Source of the DNA: UBA4658 sp002405485
Lineage (GTDB): Bacteria > Planctomycetota > Phycisphaerae > Phycisphaerales > UBA1924
Length of the DNA: 24,409 nucleotides
Direction: 5' to 3'
Assembly: GCA_036823255.1 (NCBI GenBank)
Contig: DAISGC010000063.1
Location: 1 to 24,409, forward strand
Made by a program: the position numbers and the translations under genes. The stretch's first letter is position 1. Each line of letters starts with the position of its first letter. Below the pieces are notes generated by a model. It saw nothing but the letters and a program-made list of their open reading frames with translations. It had not been told where the DNA came from and made no database searches. Positions 1 through 8,471 of this stretch are shown piece after piece.

Positions 1-1518
1 AATCCAGGGCAATTCCTGCTCGTCCGCTTCATGGACGCCGGCTACTCCGGCGACGACTTCCCCACCCCGGACTTCTCCACTCCTCCAGGCGTCGGCGGCA
101 TCGGCAACAACGGCGGGCGCGTCGCGCTGGTCCGCTCCCCCGTGCTCATCGGCACGAACTGCGCCGACCCAAGCGTCGAAGACCTCGTCGGATACGGCCT
201 GAACGCCATCTGCTTCGAGGGTGCCGCACCCGCGCCCACGATCGCCAACAACACCGCCGCGATCCGCGCCTCGGCTGGCGCCGCCGACACCAATCAGAAC
301 TTCAATGACTTCGTCGCCGGCGCTCCCACGCCGCGCAACCGCTCCTTCGGCGGGTTCCTCGCCGGCTACGCCTCCAGCGACGTCTCGCTGCTCTGCCCCG
401 GCTCGCCCATCACCTTCACCGTCAACGTCACCCCCGGCGCCGGCTCCACGGGCATCCAGGTCCGGGCCGACCTCTCCACCATCGGAGGGTCCGTCTCGCA
501 GGCCCTCAGCAACACGGGCGGCAACACCTGGTCGCTCACCTACAACGTCCCCACGAACGTCTCGGCCGGGTTCAAGACCATTCCGATCACGACCACCGAT
601 CTGCAGGGACAGACCGACGTCTCGCAGCTCGCCGTGGGCGTCGGCAACTGCACCCCGTCGACCGCCCCAGTCGTCATCAGCCAGTTCTTCGCCGGGCAGA
701 ACTCCAGCGGCAACGCCTCGGGCGCCGCCTTCGTCGCAGACTTCGTCGAGATCTTCAACCGCACCGCCAGCTCAATCGACCTCACCGGCTGGTCGCTGCA
801 ATACGCCGACGGGCCCGCGCTGAGCACCTTCAACGGCTCCAAGCAGGTCAACCTCTCCGGCACGATCGGCGCGGGCCAGTACCGGCTCATCCAGGTCGGA
901 CCTGCCGGAACCACCGGCGGGCTCATCCCCGCCCCGGACTTCGTCGCCGCCCCGACCTTCGGGATGGACAACCAGTTCGGCAAGATCGCCCTCGTCTCCT
1001 CCACGACCCCCATCCAGGCCAACTGCAACGCCTCCAGCGTCGTGGACCTCGTCGGGTATGGCTCCGCCGCCACCTGCTTCGAAGGGCTCGCGCCCGCCGG
1101 CAATGGCGACAACACCCTCGTCGGGCTCCGTGGCGACAACGGGTGCCTTGATCGCAATCAGTCCGCGCTCGACGTCGCGCTGGTCCTTCCGGTGAACTTC
1201 CCGCGCAACAGCGCCAGCCCCGCCAACGCCTGCGTCCTCCCCACCGGCGCGTGCTGCGTCGGGACGACCTGCTCCATCGCCACGTCCGCCGCGTGCGCCG
1301 GCTCCTTCCAGGGCGTCGGCTCGGCGTGCGGTCCGGTCGGCAACCCCACCACCTGCTGCAAGGCCAACTTCGACGGCGTGGGCGGCGTCTCCGTGCAGGA
1401 CATCTTCGCCTTCCTCAACGCCTGGTTCGCCTCCGAGCCCGCCACCGATCTCGATGGCAATGGGGTCGACGTCCAGGACATCTTCACCTTCCTGAACGCC
1501 TGGTTCGCCGGATGCTGA
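1..1518 (+). CDS. Secreted lamin-tail-domain protein with C-terminal dockerin-like module (5' end outside window)
   Basis: The reading frame is open from base 1, so the N-terminus lies upstream of the window. Seen: a partial lamin-tail-type domain (G-Q-F-L-L-V … V-E-D-L-V-G-Y-G), an Ig-like beta-rich segment, a complete second lamin-tail domain (V-V-I-S-Q-F … D-F-V-E-I-F-N … G-W-S-L-Q-Y … V-V-D-L-V-G-Y-G), a Cys-rich linker (ACCVGTTC … CCKANFDG), then two EF-hand/dockerin-like repeats each ending F-L-N-A-W-F-A, with a final G-C. Lamin-tail domains in bacteria occur in exported or surface proteins and are thought to bind surfaces or other proteins. The terminal module recurs in two other proteins of this window and probably serves sorting or anchoring at the cell surface; that role is inferred. 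A strong hairpin with a T-rich tail follows about 100 bp downstream. Confidence 0.85.
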   Translation, partial: NPGQFLLVRFMDAGYSGDDFPTPDFSTPPGVGGIGNNGGRVALVRSPVLIGTNCADPSVEDLVGYGLNAICFEGAAPAPTIANNTAAIRASAGAADTNQNFNDFVAGAPTPRNRSFGGFLAGYASSDVSLLCPGSPITFTVNVTPGAGSTGIQVRADLSTIGGSVSQALSNTGGNTWSLTYNVPTNVSAGFKTIPITTTDLQGQTDVSQLAVGVGNCTPSTAPVVISQFFAGQNSSGNASGAAFVADFVEIFNRTASSIDLTGWSLQYADGPALSTFNGSKQVNLSGTIGAGQYRLIQVGPAGTTGGLIPAPDFVAAPTFGMDNQFGKIALVSSTTPIQANCNASSVVDLVGYGSAATCFEGLAPAGNGDNTLVGLRGDNGCLDRNQSALDVALVLPVNFPRNSASPANACVLPTGACCVGTTCSIATSAACAGSFQGVGSACGPVGNPTTCCKANFDGVGGVSVQDIFAFLNAWFASEPATDLDGNGVDVQDIFTFLNAWFAGC

Positions 1519-1563
1519 TCCGCCAGCCCCGGCCGCGACACGCACGCCGGGCTCGGCACGGTG

Positions 1564-1584
1564 TTGGGGGGTGAAACCCCCCAA
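1564..1584. other. Perfect 8-bp hairpin
   Basis: TTGGGGGG (1564-1571), loop TGAAA, CCCCCCAA (1577-1584). It lies 45 bp after the stop of the lamin-tail gene. There is no T-run after it, so it is not a classical terminator on its own; it may protect the 3' end of the transcript or act together with the next hairpin. Confidence 0.5.
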
Positions 1585-1617
1585 AGTCCCACGAATCTCA
1601 CCGTTCGTGCAACTCAG

Positions 1618-1660
1618 CCCCTCCAGCCGATGAATCGTCTGGAGGGGTTGTTCTTTGCTC
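1618..1660 (+). terminator. Rho-independent terminator of the lamin-tail gene
   Basis: CCCCTCCAG (1618-1626) pairs perfectly with CTGGAGGGG (1639-1647). The 12-nt loop can itself form CGAT/ATCG pairs. The stem is followed by TTGTTCTTTGCTC, a T-rich tail on the + strand. It sits between the upstream stop (1518) and the next start (1708), so the two + strand genes are probably transcribed separately. Confidence 0.6.
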
Positions 1661-1707
1661 TTGCCCGCTCACCCTCACCGCCCACCCAGTCTGCCCGGAG
1701 TGCCGCC

Positions 1708-2652
1708 ATGCGGGATGGTCGTCATCAGTTCGCTCAGCCGGTTCTTGCCCTTGCCGCCGCCGCGATCGCCGCTGGCCCCGCGATCGCGGTGATCCAGACC
1801 GTCGAGCTCGGATACGCGATTCGGTATCAGCAGACCGGTCCGCTCAGCCCGCCCGTGCTCCAGCACTTTCAGTTCTTCAGCCGACTCACCACCGACCTCG
1901 AGACCGATCTCTTCACCGCGTTCGTGCGACCCACGGCCAGCGCGGCCTTCCCCTCCCGTGAGCTCGTCGATATCGACGGCGGGTTCACCTATGAGTTCCT
2001 CTCGGGCACCTATGCCACCGAGCTTGCCGTCCGCACCGACTTTCCCGCCGGCGGATACCTGTTCAGCATCTCCGGCGGCACGCTCGGCAGCCGGTCCACC
2101 ACATTCAACGGGCCGGCCACGCTCCTGTGGCCAACGCTCGTGCCCCGGTTCTTCTCCACGACCTACAACGCCATCAGCGTCGGCGTCTCGTCGTACCAGC
2201 CCATCACCCTCACGTTCAACACCGCGACGCTTCCCGCCGGCGCGTCCTCCGGTTCGGTCTCCATCCGCATCCGGGATACCACCGACGTCGTCGTGTACTC
2301 CACCGAGCTCCCGATCACCGCCGGCTCGGCGGTCATCCCGGCCGACACGCTCGATCCCGGTGTGGAACACACCGCGGAGCTGCGCTTCGAGGTGGTATCG
2401 AACTTCCCCGGCGCGGCGTTCTCCGGGGGCGCGGGCCAGCACCGCTTTCAGCGGTCCACGACCTGCCTGCTCATCACCAACGAGGCCTGCCTCGCCGACT
2501 TCAACGGGTTCGACGGCGTCAACACCACGGACCTGTTCGACTTCCTCAACTCGTGGTTCGCGGGAAGCCCCGCCGCCAATGTGGATGGCGCCGTCGGGGT
2601 CACCACAAGCGACGTGTTCTTCTTCCTGAACGCCTGGTTCCAGCGCTGCTGA
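1708..2652 (+). CDS. Secreted protein with C-terminal dockerin-like module
   Basis: I do not recognise the main domain. The ATG at 1708 is chosen because GGAG sits 7 nt upstream and it begins a good signal peptide (MRDGRHQF… then an Ala-rich core V-L-A-L-A-A-A-A-I-A-A-G). An upstream in-frame start would add a stretch that overlaps the terminator hairpin. The body (about residues 30-255 of 314) is beta-rich, with Thr/Ser/Val-rich alternation and no visible catalytic motif. The last 55 residues repeat the module seen in the preceding gene: C-L-A-D-F-N-G-F-D-G … F-D-F-L-N-S-W-F-A-G … F-F-L-N-A-W-F-Q-R-C. It probably acts outside the cytoplasm. It converges on the next gene with only 2 bp between stop codons. 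Confidence 0.8.
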   Translation: MRDGRHQFAQPVLALAAAAIAAGPAIAVIQTVELGYAIRYQQTGPLSPPVLQHFQFFSRLTTDLETDLFTAFVRPTASAAFPSRELVDIDGGFTYEFLSGTYATELAVRTDFPAGGYLFSISGGTLGSRSTTFNGPATLLWPTLVPRFFSTTYNAISVGVSSYQPITLTFNTATLPAGASSGSVSIRIRDTTDVVVYSTELPITAGSAVIPADTLDPGVEHTAELRFEVVSNFPGAAFSGGAGQHRFQRSTTCLLITNEACLADFNGFDGVNTTDLFDFLNSWFAGSPAANVDGAVGVTTSDVFFFLNAWFQRC

Positions 2653-2654
2653 GC

Positions 2655-3971
2655 TCAGCCCCGCTGCTCGGCGGATGCGGGCATCTCGTGCCCGGCGAAG
2701 TCAAAGAGCATGCAGAAGCCGGTCCGCCATGCGGGGAAGGCCACCTCGCACCGGTAACCGACGAACTCTTCCGCCGCCCACCCAAGCGCGTTGAAGCAGT
2801 GCCGGGTCAGCTCGGCGTGCCGCGCATACCCCTCGGTCTCCGCGGAGGAGATACCCGGTCCGAGCACCCGGAGCTTCGGTCCGCCGGGCAGCCGCGTCGA
2901 CCAACGCCAGAAGCCCTGCAGCATGATCTGCGGGCTCCACAGGTGGTGCTCGATCGACGCGCCGCACAGCTCGTCGATATCGCGGTGCAGGTACACATCG
3001 AACACCAGCTTCTTCGTGGGATACGTGATGAGCGCCCAGACCTCGCCCAGCGGCGGACGGTGCGTTGCCGGGTGCGCGTCGCTCCGCACCGCGTCGGCCA
3101 GCACGATGTCGCAGGAGCCGATCCGCGCCGTCTCCGCCGGGTCGATCGCGTGCACCCGTCGGCCGCCCACCGTGCGCGACGAGACCTGCGGCGTGGGCAG
3201 CGAACAGAACTCCGTGAGCAGCGGTGACTCCCCGCGCCCGCCCGGCGACGGCTCAGGATCCCCAAGATTGATCCGCGGATCCACCGCAAACCCGATCTCC
3301 AGCGGCACCGCCGTCGGCCTTGAGACATGCGCGATGTGCCCGCGCACGGTCATGGTCCTGGTCCGGTGCGGATTGCCCGGTTCCGGACGGATGATCGACA
3401 TCGCGATCTGCGCCTCCGACCAGCGCCCCACCACCGCCGCCGCCGCTCGAAAGAGCGAGCGCCGCGTCGCCAGGTCATCCCCCGGCGCATCCGGAGCACC
3501 GAGATCGAGCTCGACTCCGGCCTCCAGCCGCTGCCGAAGCCGCCGCTGGCTCCCCGCGAGCTTGTCGATGAGCGCTTCCAGACGGTCCACCCCGTGCGTG
3601 GCAGAGTTCACCATCTCCTGCACGTTGTCGGTCCGCACCCGCTCGCGCACGGCCGCGACAAACTGCCGCAAACCCAGCACGCCGGGAAGCTGCACGAGCG
3701 TCCGCTCGTCGGCGTCCCCGCGCGCCGTCGCCGCGACAAGTCGCTGGCAGGTGTTGCGATCGATGCCCAGCGCTCGCGACATGGCGCTGGCTCCGCGGTC
3801 ACGCTCCGGCAGCGCTTCAAGCAGCGCCCTCAGATCGAGCCGCACGCGACGCGCCACCTCCACCGCGGCAATGCGCTCTGCCGCGGTCAGTGGCTGCGCG
3901 CCAAGGTCCGGATTCGGTCCACGCAACTCGCCATGCGACACATCCTCGGACGTGCGTCGGGTCATAGTCAT
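2655..3971 (-). CDS. Unrecognised 438-aa protein with N-terminal helix-turn-helix
   Basis: No family recognised with confidence. Residues about 30-85 contain an HTH-like segment (helical R-A-L-L-E-A-L, then A-S-A-M-S-R-A-L-G-I-D-R-N-T-C-Q-R-L-V-A), which suggests DNA binding. The remaining 350 residues have the look of a globular alpha/beta effector or ligand domain (for example A-Q-I-A-M-S-I-I-R-P, F-V-G-Y-R-C-E-V-A-F-P at the end). There is no signal peptide or membrane segment, so it is probably cytoplasmic. A second in-frame ATG lies two codons after the first. No Shine-Dalgarno is visible; instead TAGATT ends 6 nt before the ATG (see promoter entry), so the mRNA may be leaderless. Its function could be transcriptional regulation; that is inferred from the HTH only. 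Confidence 0.75.
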   Translation of the reverse strand: MTMTRRTSEDVSHGELRGPNPDLGAQPLTAAERIAAVEVARRVRLDLRALLEALPERDRGASAMSRALGIDRNTCQRLVAATARGDADERTLVQLPGVLGLRQFVAAVRERVRTDNVQEMVNSATHGVDRLEALIDKLAGSQRRLRQRLEAGVELDLGAPDAPGDDLATRRSLFRAAAAVVGRWSEAQIAMSIIRPEPGNPHRTRTMTVRGHIAHVSRPTAVPLEIGFAVDPRINLGDPEPSPGGRGESPLLTEFCSLPTPQVSSRTVGGRRVHAIDPAETARIGSCDIVLADAVRSDAHPATHRPPLGEVWALITYPTKKLVFDVYLHRDIDELCGASIEHHLWSPQIMLQGFWRWSTRLPGGPKLRVLGPGISSAETEGYARHAELTRHCFNALGWAAEEFVGYRCEVAFPAWRTGFCMLFDFAGHEMPASAEQRG

Positions 3972-4182
3972 ATGTTCAATCTAGCACGGCACTTGGCCGA
4001 GAACCCCGAAAAAACCGCTCGTCTCAGGAGAATCCCATGCGAACGCAGACCGGAATCTTTCTCCGGTTTGACACTCTTCCATGGAGAAAACTGCATCGCG
4101 CACACGGACCCGGCTATTCGGCGGACACTGGTTCTCTTTCACCCCACTTTGTGGGGGCGATTTCACGCTCGCGCCGCTGAAC
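3972..4182. other. Intergenic region between HTH gene and kinase 3' end
   Basis: 211 bp without a supported gene. It holds the candidate leaderless promoter of the HTH gene. It also holds two short perfect hairpins: ACCGGA/TCCGGT (4049-4054 with 4062-4067) and CCCCAC-TTT-GTGGGG (4142-4156). The second lies 27 bp after the kinase stop and may mark the end of the kinase transcript, though it has no T-run on the minus strand. Confidence 0.4.
3978..3983 (-). promoter_or_regulatory. Candidate -10 element placed for a leaderless mRNA
   Basis: On the minus strand the sequence reads TGC-TAGATT-GAACAT-ATG: an extended -10 (TG-N-TAGATT) followed by exactly 6 nt and the start codon at 3971. No convincing -35 and no Shine-Dalgarno are present. 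The same spacing is seen ahead of the M60 and carbonic anhydrase genes. Confidence 0.35.
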
Positions 4183-7100
4183 TCACGGTCCGCGATCCGG
4201 GCCCGCGGACGTCGCGGGGGCGGGCTCGGGGACGGCACTGCCAGGAGCGTCCGCGCCCGCAGAATCCGTCCGCGCCGGCGCGCGCACCGTCCACGCCGAT
4301 TCCCCCATCACGCCTGCGCCCCATGTCGAGAATCGCTCGACCTGCGGCTCGCCCGGCAAAGCGCCCGCGAGTTGATTGAGCATCAACTGTGCCATTCCGG
4401 CCAGGCGGCGATCCAGCGCGGGCACATCCAGCAGCGTCACCTTGCCGGACCGCGACACGAGCACCAGGCCCGCCCGCGTCCGCAGAGGCGCCGAACTGAA
4501 GATCGGATCATCGACATTCAGCGGGAGCTGGAAGACCGGCGCCAGCCGCCCCACGTCGAACGCGACCAGACCTTCCGACGAACTCACGAACGCGATCGAG
4601 CCCGCGGCGTTCATCTCGACACTGCGCAGCGAGGTGCTCAGACCGGTGTACACGGAGCGCTCGCGCATGTCCGGCAGACCGAGCACCCGCAGCCGAGGGC
4701 CTTCCATCGTCAGCAGCCGCCCACCCTGGGCGTCCAGCAGCGCGCGAGTCGTCCCGGGCGCCTGCTCGACGCGCGAAGTCACCCGCAACGTCGCGGCGTC
4801 CACGAGCACCGATCGCCACGCCGCCGGCCGATCCTGACGCTCACCGAGCACCAGCGTTCGACCCTCGTCGATGAACCCGAGGATGGTCATGCTCCCCTGC
4901 TCACCCGTCATCCGATCGACCGGCTCGCCGGTGTCGACGCGATAGCGAGCGATGAGCCCGCCCGCGCCACCCAGGATCACGCTCTTGGAATCGGGCGAGA
5001 ACACGAAGGTCGTCGCGAGCTCCCGCGAGCGGATCTCGGCCCGCACAGACCAGTCCTCCGTCGAGTACAGCGTGAGGAACTGTCCCTCAGACAGCACGCC
5101 CAGCGACGTGCCGTCCGGGCTGAATGCCGCCGCACGGGCCCCGGCCGATCCTCGCGACAACACCCGGCCCGCCGAGCCCGCGTCGCTCCCATCCAGCCGA
5201 AGCACCGTCGGCGGAGAGGAGCTCGACCACACCACCGCGAGCCGATCATCAGGACTCACCGCGACCCGGATCAGCGGCAGGCGTCCTCTCTCGCCCAGCG
5301 GCTTGAGATAGTCGCGGCCATCGGGCCAGACCATGCGCAACGTCCGCTGGTCGGGGCTGCCCAGGAGCGTGCCACGCACCGGGCCCGGAGCAAAGTGCAT
5401 CGTGGAGGTCTCGTTGAATCGCGTCGTCCACTCCACCCCGCGCCGCACGTCGAGGATCACCGGACCGCCCATCCCCGACAGCAGCACGCGATGGGCGTCC
5501 AGCCCGTGCCCCGCCGCCACCTGGCTCTCGATCGGCCAGGTCTTCTCGATCGTCCACGACGACGGATCGACCACCAGCGCCTCGCGCGCGCCGGCGAGCA
5601 CAAGCCGCTCGCCGCCTGTTGTGAAGGAGATCGCCCGCGCCACGTCGGGTCCGTCGATCGACGCCACCTTCGCGAGCGTCGTTGCGTCCAGAACGTCCAC
5701 CCCCGAATCGCGCCGCAGCACGACAAGGGCGCGCCCGTCCGGGCTGAGCGCCATGGTCTGATACTGCCCGCCAGTGACGCTCGCTCGTCCGCGCTCCTCC
5801 CCGGACGCAAGCGACCACGACCCCACCTCGTCGCGACCGGCCCATCCGTAGACCACCGACCCCTGTGCGTCGAGCGCCAGTCCGGCGCGTCCGACGCGCT
5901 GCGGGTGGAGCTTGATGGGCAGCGCGTCCCCGATGCTCCCCGTGGAGGGATCGAGCGTCCGCAGTTCGCCCGCGATCGCGACCACCGCGGACCGACCGTC
6001 CCTGCTGATCGCCACCCCCGACGCGCCTCGCTCAAGCTTCGACGACCATCGCGGCCCGCGCAGGTCCGGATCCGGATCGAATCGGTGCAGCTCCCCGGTG
6101 CGCTCGCTCACGATCGAGTACGACCCAGATCCAGACTGGTCCTGGAACGTCTCGATGCTCGTGAACCCCGGACTCGGCCGCGACCATCCCGCGCCCAGCC
6201 CGGTCCGGCACGCCAGCTCACGCAGGGCCCACAACGCGTTGGTGCGTTCGTGCCGAGGGAGCCACTCGGACCACAGCCCAAGCTCGGCGAGCATCGGCTG
6301 GCCCGCGGCAAGCTGCAGCCGACCACGCTCAACCCGCGTGATCGACAGCTCCTGCTCCAGTTGGCGGGCCAGCCGCTGCGAACGGATCGACTCGCGCCAC
6401 GCGTGCACGCCGAACGCCCCCACCGCGACCATCGCCGCCGCTCCGACGGCCACCACGCCGCGATAGCGCCTGAGCTGCCGGCTGAGCACATACGCCGCCG
6501 AGTCCCGCCGCGCGTCGATCGGCTCGCCCCGCAGGTGCCGTCGCAGGTCCTCGGCGAGCGCGCCCGGCGACTGATACCGCCGCTCCGGCTCCTTCTCCAG
6601 GGCGCGCAGCACGATCACGTCCACGTCGCCCTTGCACCCCGGCACGCTCGCGCTCGGGGGCCTTGGCGTCTCGCTGCCCAGCGCGTGCAGCGCGGCGGTC
6701 ACGCTCGTCGCCCCATCGCCGACCGGCCGCCTCCCGCAGATCAGCTCGTACAGCATCACCCCAAGCGCGTACACGTCGGTGCGGGTGTCGATCTTGCCCG
6801 GGTCCCCAAGCGCTTGCTCCGGACTCATGTACCCAAGCGTGCCCACGATCTGCCCCACGCTCGTCGACAGCGTCATCGCCGCGTTGTCCCCCGTCAGCCG
6901 GGCGATCCCGAAGTCCAGCACTTTGGCCTCCCCGCCGCCGGTGACCAGGATGTTGCCGGGCTTGAGATCGCGATGGATCACCCCGCGCTGATGGGCGTGC
7001 TGCACCGCGTCGCACACGCTCGCGATGAGCTCCAGCTTGCCGCGCAGGTCCAGCGCGGCTTGCCGCGCGTGCGCGGTGATCGGCACGCCCTGCACAAGCT

Positions 7101-7605
7101 CCATCGCGATGTACGCCCGCGGCACGCCTCTCACCTGGGCCACGCCCGCCTGGTACACCTGCGCGATCCCCTGGTGCTGCAGCAGCGCCAGCGCCGCCGC
7201 CTCGTGCTCGAATCGCCGCGCAAGCGCACGCGACGCACCCTCCGCCCGCACGAGCTTGAGCGCGACCCGCCGCCTGGGCATGTCCTGCTCGGCCTCGTAC
7301 ACCACGCCCATCCCGCCCATCCCGATCAGCCGCACCACCCCGAACGCGCCCACACGCGTCCCCGGCTGCAACACCCCCGGTCCCGCCTCGCCGCTCCCGA
7401 TGTCCGACTCCAGCCGCTGCCCGACATCCACCGGCGATTCGTCCAGCAGCCCCGGACGATCACTATGGCTCAGCAACGCCTCGACCTCGGCGACCACCTC
7501 CGGCTCCGCGATCCGGCGCGACGCCAGCACGCGTTCGCGCTCGGCCGCGTCCAGCCCGACGACCGCGTCAAACATCGCTCGCACTGGATCGACCCGGTCG
7601 CCCAT
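4183..7605 (-). CDS. Membrane Ser/Thr protein kinase with C-terminal WD40-like propeller
   Basis: 1140 aa from the ATG at 7605, chosen because an earlier start would overlap the sigma factor; the sigma stop lies 7 bp upstream. Seen: a short helical N-terminal region (about 1-80), then a complete Hanks-type kinase domain at about 85-360. It has a glycine loop (G-M-G-G-M-G-V-V), ATP-binding Lys117 (A-L-K-L-V), catalytic H-R-D-L-K-P-G-N (211-218), D-F-G (231-233), the activation-segment end G-Y-M-S-P-E-Q and D-V-Y-A-L-G. All catalytic residues are present. One membrane segment follows at about 382-402 (V-V-A-V-G-A-A-A-M-V-A-V). The long C-terminal part consists of repeats like A-F-S-P-D-G-T-S and A-L-S-P-D-G-R-A, typical of WD40-like propellers, presumably extracytoplasmic and sensing or binding a partner. 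Such kinases paired with ECF sigma factors are a known planctomycete arrangement; phosphorylation of the adjacent sigma factor is a reasonable inference. The last 30 residues are Ala/Pro-rich and probably unstructured. Confidence 0.92.
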   Translation of the reverse strand: MGDRVDPVRAMFDAVVGLDAAERERVLASRRIAEPEVVAEVEALLSHSDRPGLLDESPVDVGQRLESDIGSGEAGPGVLQPGTRVGAFGVVRLIGMGGMGVVYEAEQDMPRRRVALKLVRAEGASRALARRFEHEAAALALLQHQGIAQVYQAGVAQVRGVPRAYIAMELVQGVPITAHARQAALDLRGKLELIASVCDAVQHAHQRGVIHRDLKPGNILVTGGGEAKVLDFGIARLTGDNAAMTLSTSVGQIVGTLGYMSPEQALGDPGKIDTRTDVYALGVMLYELICGRRPVGDGATSVTAALHALGSETPRPPSASVPGCKGDVDVIVLRALEKEPERRYQSPGALAEDLRRHLRGEPIDARRDSAAYVLSRQLRRYRGVVAVGAAAMVAVGAFGVHAWRESIRSQRLARQLEQELSITRVERGRLQLAAGQPMLAELGLWSEWLPRHERTNALWALRELACRTGLGAGWSRPSPGFTSIETFQDQSGSGSYSIVSERTGELHRFDPDPDLRGPRWSSKLERGASGVAISRDGRSAVVAIAGELRTLDPSTGSIGDALPIKLHPQRVGRAGLALDAQGSVVYGWAGRDEVGSWSLASGEERGRASVTGGQYQTMALSPDGRALVVLRRDSGVDVLDATTLAKVASIDGPDVARAISFTTGGERLVLAGAREALVVDPSSWTIEKTWPIESQVAAGHGLDAHRVLLSGMGGPVILDVRRGVEWTTRFNETSTMHFAPGPVRGTLLGSPDQRTLRMVWPDGRDYLKPLGERGRLPLIRVAVSPDDRLAVVWSSSSPPTVLRLDGSDAGSAGRVLSRGSAGARAAAFSPDGTSLGVLSEGQFLTLYSTEDWSVRAEIRSRELATTFVFSPDSKSVILGGAGGLIARYRVDTGEPVDRMTGEQGSMTILGFIDEGRTLVLGERQDRPAAWRSVLVDAATLRVTSRVEQAPGTTRALLDAQGGRLLTMEGPRLRVLGLPDMRERSVYTGLSTSLRSVEMNAAGSIAFVSSSEGLVAFDVGRLAPVFQLPLNVDDPIFSSAPLRTRAGLVLVSRSGKVTLLDVPALDRRLAGMAQLMLNQLAGALPGEPQVERFSTWGAGVMGESAWTVRAPARTDSAGADAPGSAVPEPAPATSAGPDRGP

Positions 7606-7612
7606 GCCGCGA

Positions 7613-8329
7613 TCAGCCCTTCTTCCCGCCGATCGGTCCCGATCGCGGCGGCAGACCATCGGCCTGGCGACGCTTGTCGATCTGGTGCATCAGCCACGCC
7701 CGGGCATACATCCACTCGTTCTTCACCGTGCTCGCCGACACGCCCAGCGTCTCGGCGGTCTGTTCGATCGTCAGACCCGCGAAGAACCGGAGCATCACGA
7801 CCTCGTGCTGCCGCTCGTCGCGCGCGTGCAACTCGCGCATCGCCTCGTCGAGATAGATCAGATCATCCGCGTCGGTCGGGGTCACGCCCGAGTCGCCCGC
7901 AGGCATCCCGACGCCGACGTGCTCCGGCACGCCCGCCGTGCCCTGCTCGTCAAAGCTCGCGATCTGCGCCGGCCGCGTCGCCTTCACGTGCCTCGCGCGG
8001 TCGATCAGGATGCGCCGCATCGCCAGCGCCGCCGCCCCGAAAAAGTGCGCCCGGTTCTGCCAACTCGTCTGCGTGTTGCCCAGCAGCCGCAGGTACGCCT
8101 CGTGCACGAGCGCCGTCGGCTGCAGCGTCAGCCCCGCCTTCTCCCGGGACATCAGCCCTGCCGCCATCCGCCGAAGCTCGTCATACACCAGCGGAAGCAG
8201 CTTCGCCGACGCGTCCTTGTCCCCCGCGCTCGCCGCCGCCAGAATCTGCGTGACGCGCGATGCCTCCGACCCCGGATGCCCCGGTTCGCCAGCCCTCCCA
8301 GTGTGCTGTCCACCACCCTGATCGGACAC
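7613..8329 (-). CDS. ECF-family RNA polymerase sigma factor
   Basis: The start is the GTG at 8329, because GGAGG lies 4 nt upstream; longer versions would run into the divergent secreted-protein gene. The 238-aa product has region 2 (D-E-L-R-R-M-A-A-G-L … L-Q-P-T-A-L-V-H-E-A-Y-L-R-L) and region 4 (H-E-V-V-M-L-R-F-F-A-G-L-T, then the HTH T-A-E-T-L-G-V-S-A-S-T-V-K-N-E-W). The L-Q-P-T-A-L-V-H-E-A-Y-L-R-L signature matches the planctomycete/acidobacterial ECF group (Pfam Sigma70_ECF, TIGR02999) usually encoded beside Ser/Thr kinases, as here. No anti-sigma gene is seen; the kinase probably takes the regulatory role. The N-terminal 30 residues are Gly/Ser-rich and poorly conserved-looking. Confidence 0.9.
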   Translation of the reverse strand: MSDQGGGQHTGRAGEPGHPGSEASRVTQILAAASAGDKDASAKLLPLVYDELRRMAAGLMSREKAGLTLQPTALVHEAYLRLLGNTQTSWQNRAHFFGAAALAMRRILIDRARHVKATRPAQIASFDEQGTAGVPEHVGVGMPAGDSGVTPTDADDLIYLDEAMRELHARDERQHEVVMLRFFAGLTIEQTAETLGVSASTVKNEWMYARAWLMHQIDKRRQADGLPPRSGPIGGKKG

Positions 8330-8471
8330 CAAACCTCCAGTCCAAACCCCGGGACACACCCCAAACTCAGCGTACCACAAATCTTTGGCTTGGCCCGTCC
8401 TTTGGTCCGCATGCCCATGGGCGCGTGCATGTTGTCGCGCAACACCATCGTCCAGACTGGAGTCGTGCATC
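8330..8471. promoter_or_regulatory. Divergent promoter region between sigma factor and C39-like gene
   Basis: 142 bp between divergent starts. On the minus strand an extended -10-like TGG-TACGCT (hexamer at 8369-8374) lies about 40 nt before the sigma GTG. The 12-mer TCAGCGTACCAC (8367-8378) that contains it recurs at 24346-24357 ahead of the FGE-like gene. For the + strand gene the only clear signal is GGAG 9 nt before the ATG. Confidence 0.35.

Noticed and set aside
4068..4073. A perfect TTGACA on the + strand
   Set aside because: No -10 lies at the right distance and no + strand gene follows; it would only read antisense into the kinase.
4081..8253. A 1390-codon open frame on the + strand
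   Set aside because: It is antisense to the kinase and sigma factor genes, made mostly of Arg, Pro and His, and has no recognisable domain; it is an artefact of high-GC third positions.
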